Below, piece after piece: positions 8,350 through 18,037 of a stretch of 64,000 nucleotides of DNA. The notes under the pieces were generated by a model. It had not been told where the DNA came from, did no database searches, and saw only the letters and a list, made by a program, of their open reading frames with translations. The DNA is from an uncultured Lachnospiraceae bacterium. GTDB lineage: Bacteria; Bacillota; Clostridia; Lachnospirales; Lachnospiraceae. The DNA is taken from contig ONNQ01000011.1 in the NCBI GenBank assembly GCA_900319245.1, positions 1 to 64,000 on the forward strand. The letters run 5' to 3'. Every line of letters begins with the position of its first letter. Within the stretch, counting starts at the first letter, position 1. Position numbers and translations under genes: made by a program.

Positions 8350-9315
8350 TCACTTATCGCGGGGCACAAGGATCTTAAATGACTCGCGCAGGTTGGTGAT
8401 CTCCACCCGCTTGTAGGTGCCTCCGTATTCGCCGTCCCGGGTCCATTTGACCAGTTCCTGCGACTCCATGACGATATGGGAAGTCTTGAACTGGTAAACA
8501 AAATCCGACGTGTCAATGGTCCTGTTGAGATACTGCACGATCTCGCCCAGCTCCAGGATATTGGTCGGCATTTTTATGAGGGTCACTTCGAACAGGCCGT
8601 CGCACATATCGACGCGGTTTCCCGTGATGTCCATGAAGCCTCCGACCGACTTGGAATTTGTGATCATGCCAAATACAAATTCATCGGAAATAGAGAGCTC
8701 ATCCGACTCTACCGAAAAATGGTACGTGCGGATCTTTCCCAGATCCATCACGCCCTGCATGATGTAGGCCATATGGCCCAGCAGGTTCTTGAGGTCCTGG
8801 GGCGTCTCGTAGGAGGTCTCTGTAAAGATTCCGAACGCCGCCACATAAGTAAAGTACATGTCATCGTTGAACCTGCCCAGGTCGCAGTCGAATCGCTTTC
8901 CTCTGGCCACGACTCTGGCAGCTTCCTTCATATCAGAGGGAATCCCCAGACTGTTCGCGAAATCATTCGTCGTTCCCGCGGGAATATAACCAATCGGCAC
9001 AAACGGCTTGTCCTGGTTCTCCATCATGCCTGTGACTACCTCGTCGAGCGTCCCATCGCCGCCTGCGCAGATCACATACAGATAATCCTCCCTTCTGCTT
9101 CTGACCACGTTTCTGGCGTCGCCCCGGCATTTGGTGGGATAGCATGTGACGACATAGGCGTCCCGGGAGAGAATATCCAGAATGTCTACGATATCTGTCC
9201 GGATCTGCGATTTCCCGGCGACCGGATTAAATATAAAGAGCACCTTCTTCCATGGCTCTACAACTGCTTTATAAAGACTCTCGTGCGGATTACTCTCCAA
9301 ACTCGTACTCATCAT
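8350..9315 (-). CDS. Diacylglycerol kinase-family lipid kinase
   Basis: A 321-residue protein of the DagK/YegS/BmrU lipid kinase family, which phosphorylates diacylglycerol or a related lipid in membrane recycling. The diagnostic features are FIFNPVAGKS near residue 30, the nucleotide-binding CAGGDGTLDEVV at about 84-93, PAGTTNDFANSLGIP at about 113, and a C-terminal beta domain containing KWTRDGEYGG. The start codon overlaps the end of the P-type ATPase gene by 26 bases, indicating translational coupling. The exact lipid substrate cannot be read from sequence. A second ATG three bases in is an equally good start. Confidence 0.9.
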   Translation of the reverse strand: MMSTSLESNPHESLYKAVVEPWKKVLFIFNPVAGKSQIRTDIVDILDILSRDAYVVTCYPTKCRGDARNVVRSRREDYLYVICAGGDGTLDEVVTGMMENQDKPFVPIGYIPAGTTNDFANSLGIPSDMKEAARVVARGKRFDCDLGRFNDDMYFTYVAAFGIFTETSYETPQDLKNLLGHMAYIMQGVMDLGKIRTYHFSVESDELSISDEFVFGMITNSKSVGGFMDITGNRVDMCDGLFEVTLIKMPTNILELGEIVQYLNRTIDTSDFVYQFKTSHIVMESQELVKWTRDGEYGGTYKRVEITNLRESFKILVPRDK

Positions 9316-11752
9316 CCTGTTCTCCGTGTCTCAGTCTTTCCTCCGCTTCCTCCAGCTTTCGGTCTACGAGATCAAACAGTCGTCCCAGATAGCGCATGGC
9401 CGGCTCGGTCGCGATCGCGAACAGGACGAACAGCATAATGCACTCGGTGGAGATATTCTTGATCGAAAACAGCCAGCTGAAGAAGTAGGCAAAAAAGCAA
9501 AGACCGACAATGCATCCCGAGATGACGATCCAGTGATACCGGTTCATAGGCGTGCTGATCCGGAACAGGATCATAAACCCTACAATGGCCAGAAGGAAGG
9601 TCGCCGCGACAGAAATATCCACTTCTGCCACCTTGAAGGTGCTGCCGAATACGACCAGCGCCGCGATCGCGAAGAAATCCGTAAGGGCCGCCGGCATCGC
9701 CTTGCAGAAGACCTTGCGCAGGAAATTGCCCTCGATGCGCCGGTTGTTGGGCTCCATGGCCAGGAAAAAGGCCGGGATGCCGATATTAAACATACTGATC
9801 AGCGAAATCTGCGAGGGCTGCAGCGGATAGACCAGCACGTTAATAATAGAGAAGATCGACAGCAGCAGGGAGAAGATGTTTTTGACAAGGAACAGCGTCG
9901 CGGAGCGCTCCACGTTGTTGATGATCCTGCGTCCCTGGTTCACGATCTGCGGCATGTGGGCAAAATCGGAATCCAGAAGGACCACCTGTGCGGCCTGGAC
10001 CGCCGCGTCGGAGCCCGCCGCCATCGCGATACTGCAGTCGGCGCTCTTCATGGCCAGAATGTCGTTGACGCCGTCGCCGGTCATGGCGACCGTGTGTCCC
10101 TCCTCCTGCAGGGCCTTTACGATCTTCTGCTTTTGTTCCGGCGTCACGCGCCCGAAGACCGTGTATTTGCGCACCGCTTCCTTGATATCGTCATCGCTGC
10201 TGAGCCAGGAGGCGTCCACATATTTCTCCGAATCCGCGATGCCCGCCTGCCTTGCCACTTCCGATACCGTCAGCGCGTTGTCACCGGATATGACGCGCAC
10301 GTTGACGCCCTGTCTGGCAAAATAGCCAAAAATCTTCTGTGCATTCTCCCTGAGCGGGTTCTGCAAAAGGACGAAAAAGATTGGCTCGACTTTCATGCCG
10401 TACAAGCCGTTTTTTGGCACAGGGAGTGAACGCCGCACCTGTCCGCCGGCACCTGCGCCGTCTCCTAAGAATCTGCCAAAAACCAGCACACGCAATCCCT
10501 TCTGCGCATACTCGTCTACTGTATCACTGTATTTGTCAAACTCTTCGCAGAGCACAAACTCCGGCGCACCCAGCACATAGGTGGAGTCCGTAAACTGCAC
10601 ACTGCTGTACTTGTAGCGGGAACTGAAGGGGAAAATGGAGAGCGGCTCCCGGTTCCCTCTTCCGCGGAAGTAATCGCGCATGGCCCGCATTGTGATATTG
10701 TCATCCGGCAGGGCGTTCAGATACTCGCCCACAAGCGCCTTGTAGCGCCTTGTCTGGTCGTCCGTCAGTTTCTGCGCGGGAACCGCGTCCGCGACCAGCA
10801 TACTGTTGTCCGTCACTGTGCCCGTCTTGTCGACGCAAAGCGTATCGACCCGTGCCAGCGTCTCAATACTCTTCATGTCATGGAGCATGACGTGGCGTCT
10901 TGCCAGCAGCACAGTACTCGTCGCCAGTGTGACGCTCACCAGAAGGTAGAGGCCCTCCGGGATCATGCCGATGACGGCGGCGACCATGCCGACGACACTG
11001 TCGCTGAAGTTGATGCCCTGCGTCACATAGCTTTGCAGGAACAGCGTGATCCCGATAGGAATGATCATGACGCCCGCTGCAATGACGATCTTGTTGATCG
11101 CGCGGACCATTTCCGACTGCTCGCCGGTGGGCATTTTCCGCGCCTTGAGCATGAGCTTGGAGATGTAGGAGTCGTTGCCGACCTTGGTGAGCTCCGCGAC
11201 GCACTCGCCGGAGACCACAAAGCTGCCCGACATCAGTTCGCTCCCCTCTCCCTTGACGATCTCGTCGGCTTCACCGGTGAGGAGTGCCTCGTTGACAGCC
11301 ACTTCGCCCGATAAGACAACGGCGTCCGCCGGGATCTGATTGCCGCCCTTAAGGACGATCACGTCGCCCAGCACCAGCTTGTCGATGGGGACGTTGGTGT
11401 TCTCGCCGTCCCGGATCGCGACTGCATTGGGCTCGTTCAAAATACTCAGCCCGTCCAATACCTTCTTGGCATGCAGCTCCTGGAAGATACCGATCAGCAT
11501 GTTGGCGATGACAACCGGCAAAAAGGTCAGGCTGTTGAAGGCGCCTGCCACGATCAGCAGCAAACTGATGATCAGAAAGATCAGGTTGAAGTATGTAAAT
11601 ACGTTTTCTTTGATAATATCCTTGGTCGTCTTCGCAGTGCGGTCCACCTGCACATTGACCTTGCCGCGGGAAGTCAGTTCCCGCACCTGCGAGGATTCCA
11701 GTCCATATTGAATGATAGTGATCACCTCAGATTCGTTCAAAATATAGTGCAT
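9290..11752 (-). CDS. Cation-translocating P-type ATPase (CtpE/Exp7-like)
   Basis: An 820-residue HAD-type P-type ATPase with the actuator LLTGEAD, the phosphorylation motif CVDKTGT (Asp near residue 307), the membrane motif MIPEGL in M4, and the hinge TGDGVNDILAMKSADCSIAM. There are two N-terminal membrane spans, two around M3-M4 and about six at the C-terminus. The TGEAD variant and overall layout resemble the CtpE/Exp7 group linked to calcium transport; no N-terminal heavy-metal CxxC domain is present. The substrate is inferred only. The start is uncertain: the ATG at 11752 has no ribosome site, while GAGGTGATC lies inside codons 9-11 just before the conserved YGL. It overlaps the lipid kinase gene downstream. 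Confidence 0.92.
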   Translation of the reverse strand: MHYILNESEVITIIQYGLESSQVRELTSRGKVNVQVDRTAKTTKDIIKENVFTYFNLIFLIISLLLIVAGAFNSLTFLPVVIANMLIGIFQELHAKKVLDGLSILNEPNAVAIRDGENTNVPIDKLVLGDVIVLKGGNQIPADAVVLSGEVAVNEALLTGEADEIVKGEGSELMSGSFVVSGECVAELTKVGNDSYISKLMLKARKMPTGEQSEMVRAINKIVIAAGVMIIPIGITLFLQSYVTQGINFSDSVVGMVAAVIGMIPEGLYLLVSVTLATSTVLLARRHVMLHDMKSIETLARVDTLCVDKTGTVTDNSMLVADAVPAQKLTDDQTRRYKALVGEYLNALPDDNITMRAMRDYFRGRGNREPLSIFPFSSRYKYSSVQFTDSTYVLGAPEFVLCEEFDKYSDTVDEYAQKGLRVLVFGRFLGDGAGAGGQVRRSLPVPKNGLYGMKVEPIFFVLLQNPLRENAQKIFGYFARQGVNVRVISGDNALTVSEVARQAGIADSEKYVDASWLSSDDDIKEAVRKYTVFGRVTPEQKQKIVKALQEEGHTVAMTGDGVNDILAMKSADCSIAMAAGSDAAVQAAQVVLLDSDFAHMPQIVNQGRRIINNVERSATLFLVKNIFSLLLSIFSIINVLVYPLQPSQISLISMFNIGIPAFFLAMEPNNRRIEGNFLRKVFCKAMPAALTDFFAIAALVVFGSTFKVAEVDISVAATFLLAIVGFMILFRISTPMNRYHWIVISGCIVGLCFFAYFFSWLFSIKNISTECIMLFVLFAIATEPAMRYLGRLFDLVDRKLEEAEERLRHGEQDDEYEFGE

Positions 11753-11845
11753 GCGCGCAAGAGCCGCATGCTAAGAATAGATTATAGCATGCGGCTCTCT
11801 AAATTCGATTGCCAGTTTGTGAATTTTGTATTAAAATTCCGGCGC

Positions 11846-14191
11846 CTACGCATCCGTCCCGATTTCGTCCGTCTCGATCACGAATCGGACGCTGCCCTTC
11901 TGGCCGTCCAGAATACCGGAGAAATTATTGTAGCGGTGCTCTGCATCTCTGGCCGCCTTGACGCGCCGGATGACTTCCATGTATTCCGGCCCTGTCAGCT
12001 CCGCGAGACTCTGAATGCCCTCCTCGTCAAATTCACTGACGCCGTCCGCGAAGGCGTTCATACCGTCTACCAGCTGCCAGTATGTGCTGCCGAGCTTGCC
12101 GCCTGCTGCGGACACCTGGCTGAGCGCTGTATTTAGCTGCGAGGAACCTTCTGCCGCGGTGCCGATCGCTGTCTCAAACTGTGTGAGCCCCTCTGTGAGA
12201 CCCTGGCTTCCCTGCGAGAGCGCTGTGACGCCGGTCTTCATCTGTTCCATGCCCTGTGCCAGCTGTTCGAGCGAGTCCTGCACGGTGGACAGGCCCTGCG
12301 CATATTCGCCGATCACGCCGAGCGCACCCTGCATCTCTTGCATCGTTGCGGACAAAGCCTCTAGCTGCGCCGGATCCAGTGTACTGAGGTCCGGCATCTC
12401 CATATCCGGCACTTCGTCTCTTGCTTCCTTGATGCTGCCATACCGCGCATCCAGCTCCGTCTGTATGCCTGCCAGCGTCTCTGCGAGAAGGTCGTCCAGG
12501 CTGATCTCAATCTCCTCTGCCTCCACGTTGATTTCCGGCAGGTCGCCGGTATTGGCCGCGATATCCCCGCGAATTTCTTCGATCAGCTGCGATTTGACCG
12601 CACCAATCTGCTCGTCCGTGAGCCCCAGTCCGTCCAGCGCGCCACTTTGTCGTATGCGCTGCTCCGCCGCGTCCTTCGCGCCATCCGCGGTCGCGTTGGC
12701 GGCCTGCTCTGCCGCCTCCTGGACGGCGTCCGCCGCCGCATTCTGCGCGGCTTCCTGCGCCTGTTCGCGCGCCTGTTCTTTGGCTGCGTCCTCCAGCGAC
12801 TGCGCCAGGTCTTCCGCCTGCCCTGTGAGGTCCGGCGCCGGATTCTCGTCGACGGCGGTCTTGAGGCCTTCCGTCTTTTCGACATAGCTCTGCAAGGTCT
12901 CGAAAAGGCTCTGCAGTCCTTCCACCGAGGCGCTGATCCCTTCTAATTGGCCGGCAAGATCTCCGCCCGCCTGCGCCAAAGTCTGCAGGGCTTCCTGCGC
13001 CTGCGCGGACGCCTCCTTGCTCTCTTCAGAAGACAGGGAGGACAGGTCGATCTTGCCGAGCGACTGCTCCATCTGGCCAAGGCCCTTCTCCAGCTGGCCA
13101 GCGCCTTTTGTGAGTTTGCCGATGTTTTGACCCAGAAGTGTTAAGCCCTCGTCCAGTGCGCTGCTGCCCTCGCTGATCTTGGACAGCCCGCCAAAATACT
13201 GATCCAAATACTCGCCAAACGTCGCGCCGCCATCCGCCAGCTCCCCGGCCGCGTCGGCAAGCTCGGAGGATGCGTCGGTCAGTTCGTCCATGTCATCGGC
13301 CATGTCCTCAAGATCCTTCAGATCTTCATCCTCCAGCTCGTCAAACAGGCCGGTGCTCACGACGGTCGCCGTAAAGTCCAGCGCAAAATCCACCGCGCGC
13401 GCCTCGATCTCCACATATTCAGGCAGCTCGATCTCCTCGGTCGGCTCATAATTGGCAAGCTGCAGGCTGTCCATAAGCCCCGGGAAAGCGAATCCGATCA
13501 CCGCCTTCTGGTTGCCCAGATCCAGAATGCGCCCGTTGGTCACTTCGATGTCGCTGAACACGTCGCCGGACAGGATCGCAGAAGACAGGACCATGAAGGG
13601 GACATCCGTGTGGTTGTCGTAATCGAAGCGGATGCGGACCGCGCCGGTCTTGCCGGCAATCTCCGCCGGCGTCACTTCGGTGCCCTCCAGGTAATAGGTG
13701 ATCTTGACGTCCACCGGAAGCGGCTGGTCGGATTCGCCCTTATAGCGGATTTCTTCACCGTGGTTTTCCCACAGATAGCGTCCCTCGCCTGCCTCGCTGA
13801 ATTCTTCGTCGCCCTCGGTGTTCTTGATGTCCCGCAGGTTGGAGCAGTCCTCGATGGGATCCTCGCCGCGGATCTTTTTCAGGGCCACTTCGACAGTCTT
13901 CTTCGTCGGTCTGCCGGCCGCGTCCGCCTGCACATACACCGTCTCTTCCTTCTCTTCCGGCACCACGGTGGGCGTATCCACCGGCGGGTGAAAGACAACC
14001 TCCTGCGCCGCGGCGTTTCCACCGTTTGCGTCGCTGCCTGCGGCGTTTGCATCTGTGGTTTGTGAGACGCCATTGCCGGCTTGTTCAGCCTTGCTCCCGC
14101 TGCCTGCGCAGCCCGTCATCCCGACCACAAGACTTGCGCTCATTGCGATAGCCATCAGTTTATAAAACAAGCCTCGTTGCCTATTTTCCAT
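11846..14191 (-). CDS. Lipoprotein with helical tape-measure repeats, ABC-transporter partner
   Basis: A 781-residue exported protein. The N-terminus has a basic stretch, a hydrophobic segment and a lipobox ending VVGMTGC (Cys about 27). Residues about 60-260 are beta-rich. The C-terminal two thirds is coiled coil made of short units such as GAGQLEKGLGQMEQSLGKI and GMEQMKTGVTALSQGSQGL, the heptad/undecad pattern seen in YhgE/Pip-type proteins. The start at 14191 has AAGGAG at proper spacing. It is the last gene of the AraC-ATPase-permease-lipoprotein unit. I infer it works with the ABC complex at the cell surface, perhaps bridging to the wall or exporting a substrate; no direct homologue is recognised. 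Confidence 0.75.
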   Translation of the reverse strand: MENRQRGLFYKLMAIAMSASLVVGMTGCAGSGSKAEQAGNGVSQTTDANAAGSDANGGNAAAQEVVFHPPVDTPTVVPEEKEETVYVQADAAGRPTKKTVEVALKKIRGEDPIEDCSNLRDIKNTEGDEEFSEAGEGRYLWENHGEEIRYKGESDQPLPVDVKITYYLEGTEVTPAEIAGKTGAVRIRFDYDNHTDVPFMVLSSAILSGDVFSDIEVTNGRILDLGNQKAVIGFAFPGLMDSLQLANYEPTEEIELPEYVEIEARAVDFALDFTATVVSTGLFDELEDEDLKDLEDMADDMDELTDASSELADAAGELADGGATFGEYLDQYFGGLSKISEGSSALDEGLTLLGQNIGKLTKGAGQLEKGLGQMEQSLGKIDLSSLSSEESKEASAQAQEALQTLAQAGGDLAGQLEGISASVEGLQSLFETLQSYVEKTEGLKTAVDENPAPDLTGQAEDLAQSLEDAAKEQAREQAQEAAQNAAADAVQEAAEQAANATADGAKDAAEQRIRQSGALDGLGLTDEQIGAVKSQLIEEIRGDIAANTGDLPEINVEAEEIEISLDDLLAETLAGIQTELDARYGSIKEARDEVPDMEMPDLSTLDPAQLEALSATMQEMQGALGVIGEYAQGLSTVQDSLEQLAQGMEQMKTGVTALSQGSQGLTEGLTQFETAIGTAAEGSSQLNTALSQVSAAGGKLGSTYWQLVDGMNAFADGVSEFDEEGIQSLAELTGPEYMEVIRRVKAARDAEHRYNNFSGILDGQKGSVRFVIETDEIGTDA

Positions 14192-14250
14192 GCATTCTCT
14201 CCTTATGTATCTCTTCATACGACGCTTGCCTTCTTTCCATGTTTGATCAA

Positions 14251-14325
14251 CACCTAAGGATATGGGTCCGGAAGGGCGACTCCAGCTCTCGAGCGTGGAG
14301 CCCTGCAGGACCCATATCCGAGGTG
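14251..14325 (-). repeat. Long imperfect inverted repeat between permease and lipoprotein genes
   Basis: Arms at 14251-14269 and 14307-14325 share CACCT and a 12-base perfect pairing GGATATGGGTCC with GGACCCATATCC. An inner, weaker stem (AGGGC with a gap to GCCCT) continues towards the centre. It fills most of the 157-base gap between two genes of one apparent operon. No T tract follows on either strand, so it is not a standard terminator; it may stop decay or attenuate transcription. Confidence 0.7.
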
Positions 14326-14348
14326 CTTATGGACATTCGAAGTGCTCA

Positions 14349-16778
14349 TCACTCCGCATTCTTCAGTGCCTCATCCATCGGCACCTTTCCGATCTTCCGG
14401 TATTCGAACGCCGCCACGACCGCGTAAGCGAGGACGCCCAGGACCGCCATCTGGACGTAGACGGGCGTTCCCACATACAATTCGATCCACCCCGTCATCT
14501 CCAGGCGGATCATGACCTTCATCAGATAGCGGATGAGGGTCGAAACAAGCGGGATGGTCGCCGCGAAGCACACAAGGTAGACCACTGTGGTGGACCGGAT
14601 GTAGAGCCGGCCGATCTCGCCGCCTGTGTAGCCCAGGATTTTGGCCATGGAGATGGACTGGGCGTTCTTCTCGATGATGATCTTGGACAGGATGTAGATG
14701 AGGACCAGGAAGATCATCACCGCGAAGAAGTCCACCAGATACATCATGCTGCCCATGGAGATGGTCAGCTGCCGCGAGACCTTGGTCAGCGACTCGAAGT
14801 CGCTCTCCGTGCCGATATATTTGTCGTCGATGTCCGTGATCGGCGTCTCGGACATATATCCCGAGAAGTAGTCCTTCCCGAGGTCAAAACACTGATTGAG
14901 CGCGCTCTGCTCCATAAAGACACAAATTGACGCCTGATAGTCATAGACGCCCGCCACCGTGAAGCGGTATTTGTCCGCGCCATACTTCTCCTGCAGCTCA
15001 ATCGCATCGCCCGGGAACACGTCATATTTGTCGGAATAGGCCGACGAGATCAGGACCCGGGGATCCTCCCCCTTCACGGACGCCGGCACGCCCTGCACAT
15101 AGCGGCTGTCCGTGGGCATACCGTAGAGCATGACGTCCTCGCTCCGGTAGGGCCCATCCGAAGGCGTCCGGAGGTTGTAGGCGCTGAATTTCTCCGCCGT
15201 CTCGTTTTCCGTCTCCACCTCCGACATGAACTGCATCATGTGGAGCGCGCTCGTGAGCTTGTGGTCCTCGTCCATAGCCTCCAGCGGGATCTGCAGGATA
15301 TACTGGTGCTCCGCCAGAAGATTGTCGCTGATGACCTGCTGGTAGTGATCCAGCGCCTGCGGCAGCGCGAGGCCAAAAATCAGCAGGATGTTGGCAAAAA
15401 AGACGCCGAATAATAACACCAGATAATTGGGCAGATTCTGCGCGATCACGCGGATGCGGAAGCGGTCCATGAAAGGAATGCCCGGGCTTAGCGGGAAAGC
15501 TCTTTTCATCCGGCGCCGTTTCAGGTCTCTTCTGAGAAACCGCAGAGGCGTAAGACCCAGTGAATACCTTAGGACAGCCCAGGTCACGACCGCCATGATG
15601 AGGATCGGAATGACCGTCGTCAGCACAAAGGCCTCCGCGTTCCATATCGTGACATATTTGGTCAGGCTGTAGCTGTTGTAATACATGTTGGCGCAGACCT
15701 TCTTAAGCCATGTGTAGCCCAAGATATTGCCGATCAAAGCACTGATCAGCGTCACAAGAAGCGGCATGGCCATATAATGGCGGATCAGCTCGCCTTTGGT
15801 GAAGCCCATGGCGCGGAGCGTGCCGATGACCGGCGCCTCCTTGCTGATCGTGTTGCTGATCGTGATGCCGAATACGAATGCGATGATCCCGATCATAATA
15901 TAAAGAAGAAGCTCCATCATCGCGCGGTCGCTTCCCATGTCTTCGCCCGCAAAGCGGATGGCCTGGTTGGCGTAGCGGGGAATATAGTTCTCTAGTTTCA
16001 CTTCTTTGGCGAGGTCCTTCATGAGCTGCTCGCCGCAGTCGTTTTCCTCCGCCTCGTCCGCCGGCGGATCGTTGTACTGGAAGGCATAGTTAAACATAAG
16101 CGTCTGGTCCGGATACTGTGCGAACTCCTCCGGGCAGCACACCGCCACGCCGAACATCAGCGCATCAAACATGGTGTCGTTGTTGTCCGAAAACATTGTG
16201 CTGTAATCCGAGAGCGCCACGAGGCCGGTGATCACCCAGCCGTCCTGCGCGCTTCCCTGCGCGTCGGCGCTTTGCCCGCTGTCCTGCGCGCCAGCGGCGT
16301 GCCCGTCGGCAGACGCATCGGCCTGCGCACCGCCTTCCGCCGGTCGAATCCTGTCCCCGACCTTGAATCCGTTGTTATCGGCGTACATGCGGTCCACGGC
16401 GATCTCGCCCGGCGCCTGCGGAAACGCGCCCTCCATCAGGCAGACCAGGTCCACCTGGTCTCGATTTTGAAAGACGCGGAGCGTACTGCCGTTCTCCAGT
16501 TTGAACTCCCGATAAAAAAGCTCATACAAAGAAAGGCCCAGTCCTTCTACGGATTTCCACTGCGCCTTATTCATTCTCTTCTGTGTGCGGAAGTTGCCGT
16601 CTTCCACATTGTATTTGGTGAAGCTTTCGCTATAGGCCTTTACCATACTGCCGTCCGCCACCAGAAAGCCGGATATGAATCCGATGGTAAAGATCATGAG
16701 CAGGGCGATCACCACATATTTGCCGAGGTCGTCCCGCAGGTCGCGGAGAAACCTCTTATTGAGGGGATTCTTGTTCAT
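14349..16778 (-). CDS. FtsX-like ABC transporter permease
   Basis: An 809-residue membrane protein of the MacB/FtsX type. One N-terminal span (YVVIALLMIFTIGFISGFL) is followed by a large extracellular domain, a first FtsX core with three spans including GTLRAMGFTKGELIRHYMA, a further span pair (LVLLFGVFFANILLIFGLALP), a second extracellular domain, and a second FtsX core with the mirrored AKILGYTGGEIGRLYI. The two FTKGEL/YTGGEI cytoplasmic loops are the contact sites for the ATPase. An insert of Ala/Asp/Gln-rich sequence sits near residue 165. The start at 16778 has an AAAGG site; an ATG at 16817 overlaps the end of the ATPase gene but lacks a site. Confidence 0.92.
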   Translation of the reverse strand: MNKNPLNKRFLRDLRDDLGKYVVIALLMIFTIGFISGFLVADGSMVKAYSESFTKYNVEDGNFRTQKRMNKAQWKSVEGLGLSLYELFYREFKLENGSTLRVFQNRDQVDLVCLMEGAFPQAPGEIAVDRMYADNNGFKVGDRIRPAEGGAQADASADGHAAGAQDSGQSADAQGSAQDGWVITGLVALSDYSTMFSDNNDTMFDALMFGVAVCCPEEFAQYPDQTLMFNYAFQYNDPPADEAEENDCGEQLMKDLAKEVKLENYIPRYANQAIRFAGEDMGSDRAMMELLLYIMIGIIAFVFGITISNTISKEAPVIGTLRAMGFTKGELIRHYMAMPLLVTLISALIGNILGYTWLKKVCANMYYNSYSLTKYVTIWNAEAFVLTTVIPILIMAVVTWAVLRYSLGLTPLRFLRRDLKRRRMKRAFPLSPGIPFMDRFRIRVIAQNLPNYLVLLFGVFFANILLIFGLALPQALDHYQQVISDNLLAEHQYILQIPLEAMDEDHKLTSALHMMQFMSEVETENETAEKFSAYNLRTPSDGPYRSEDVMLYGMPTDSRYVQGVPASVKGEDPRVLISSAYSDKYDVFPGDAIELQEKYGADKYRFTVAGVYDYQASICVFMEQSALNQCFDLGKDYFSGYMSETPITDIDDKYIGTESDFESLTKVSRQLTISMGSMMYLVDFFAVMIFLVLIYILSKIIIEKNAQSISMAKILGYTGGEIGRLYIRSTTVVYLVCFAATIPLVSTLIRYLMKVMIRLEMTGWIELYVGTPVYVQMAVLGVLAYAVVAAFEYRKIGKVPMDEALKNAE

Positions 16779-16810
16779 GCTGTTGTGCCTTTGCCGGTCC
16801 TTACCATTCC

Positions 16811-17509
16811 TTACCATTCGAGCGCGTCCGCGCTCACTCTGCTTGTATTGACGACAGTGTCGCGGATCTGCCCGTCGCGCAGCCGCACGACTGTGTCCGC
16901 CATATATTTGATAGCGTCATTGTGGGTGACCATGATCACCGTATTGCCGTAAGTTCGGTTCACCTGCTCGATCAATTTGAGGATTTCCTTGGACGTCTTA
17001 TAGTCCAGTGCGCCGGTTGGCTCATCGCAGAGCAGGATGTCCGGGTTTTTGACCACCGCGCGGCCAATGGCCGTCCTCTGCTGCTGTCCGCCGGAGAGCT
17101 GACTGGGGACCTTGCCCCTGTGCTCCCACAGTCCCAGGAGTTTTAGCAACTCGTCCACATCCAGCGCCTTGTCGCTCAGGTAGGCGCCGACCTCGATGTT
17201 CTCCCGCACGGTCAGATTGGGAATTAAGTTATACATTTGAAAGATGTATCCCAGATGCTTTCTGCGATACATTGTGAGTTGCCGTTCGTTCATATGGGAC
17301 ATGGACTCGCCGTCGATCACGATTTCGCCCGCGTCCGCGCTGTCGATCCCGCCGATGATATTGAGAAGGGTCGATTTGCCCGATCCCGAAGGCCCAAGGA
17401 GGACACAGAAACTGCCCTTTGCAAGGGACAGATCGATTCCCTTTAAAACTTCGACGCGGCTGTCCCCCTGTCCGAAGGACTTATATAGCCCATTGATTTC
17501 AAGAAACAT
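16811..17509 (-). CDS. ABC transporter ATP-binding protein (MacB/LolD type)
   Basis: A 232-residue ATPase with Walker [10 protein letters not shown] (residues about 38-46), Q-loop [13 protein letters not shown], signature [14 protein letters not shown], Walker [13 protein letters not shown] and the H-loop MVTHN. This sequence pattern is that of ATPases pairing with FtsX/MacB-type permeases, which act as mechanotransmitters and not as classical importers. It lies 3 bases downstream of the AraC-type regulator stop and upstream of the permease, so all are one unit. The substrate is unknown. Confidence 0.95.
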   Translation of the reverse strand: MFLEINGLYKSFGQGDSRVEVLKGIDLSLAKGSFCVLLGPSGSGKSTLLNIIGGIDSADAGEIVIDGESMSHMNERQLTMYRRKHLGYIFQMYNLIPNLTVRENIEVGAYLSDKALDVDELLKLLGLWEHRGKVPSQLSGGQQQRTAIGRAVVKNPDILLCDEPTGALDYKTSKEILKLIEQVNRTYGNTVIMVTHNDAIKYMADTVVRLRDGQIRDTVVNTSRVSADALEW

Positions 17510-17511
17510 GA

Positions 17512-17886
17512 TTATGCCTCACTGATGCCTTTCCTATGCTGTTTGCGATATCCGCTCGGAGAGACTCCATACTCGCCCCGGAACGCAGCCGCGAACTTGC
17601 TGCAGTTCTCGTAGCCGACCATGCCGGCGATCTCCATCACGGAGAGCTCCTCCTGCGCCAGCTTCTCCGCCGCCATTTCCATCTTTCTCGCGCGGATGTA
17701 TTTGTACATGGACTCGCCGTAATAGTTGCGGAAGCTGTTCTTGAGTTGTGTCTGCGACACATGCATCTTGTCCGCCATCTCCCTGATCGTAATGTGTTTG
17801 TCTACCCGCTCCAAAATATAGCTGCTGGCGTTCTTTGCAAGCTCAACCTGGGATTTGGTGCAATTCTGTGTCCTGTCCGTGCTCAT
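17512..17886 (-). CDS. AraC-type HTH regulator of the ABC operon
   Basis: A 124-residue protein that is essentially only the AraC DNA-binding domain: first helix-turn-helix ITIREMADKMHVSQTQLKNSF and second LSVMEIAGMVGYENCSKFAAA followed by FRGEYGVSPSGYRK. There is no ligand-binding domain, only about 30 residues in front. The start at 17886 has GGAGAG upstream; an earlier ATG at 17949 would lie inside the promoter. It is the first gene of the operon with the ABC ATPase, permease and lipoprotein and probably controls them and itself through the inverted repeat in its promoter. Confidence 0.88.
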   Translation of the reverse strand: MSTDRTQNCTKSQVELAKNASSYILERVDKHITIREMADKMHVSQTQLKNSFRNYYGESMYKYIRARKMEMAAEKLAQEELSVMEIAGMVGYENCSKFAAAFRGEYGVSPSGYRKQHRKGISEA

Positions 17887-17937
17887 CTTCTTACTCTCCG
17901 TCAAAAACCACAAATGGTTAGCACTTATTAACTCTGT

Positions 17938-17968
17938 AAAGTTTAGCATCGCTAACTTTCGGTGTCAA
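17938..17968 (-). promoter_or_regulatory. Promoter of the AraC-ABC operon with overlapping inverted repeat
   Basis: On the minus strand TTGACA (17963-17968) and TAAACT (17940-17945) are 17 bases apart. An imperfect inverted repeat with arms AAAGTT(T)AGC and GCTAACTTT covers 17938-17959, the spacer and -10 region. This is where an autoregulator could bind. About 50 bases of leader separate it from the start codon. Confidence 0.65.
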
Positions 17969-18037
17969 GACAAGGCGTCCAGAAAGTTGCATCCAGACAA
18001 TGCATCTTCGCGGAGCACGAGCTGCGCTTACCGGCTG

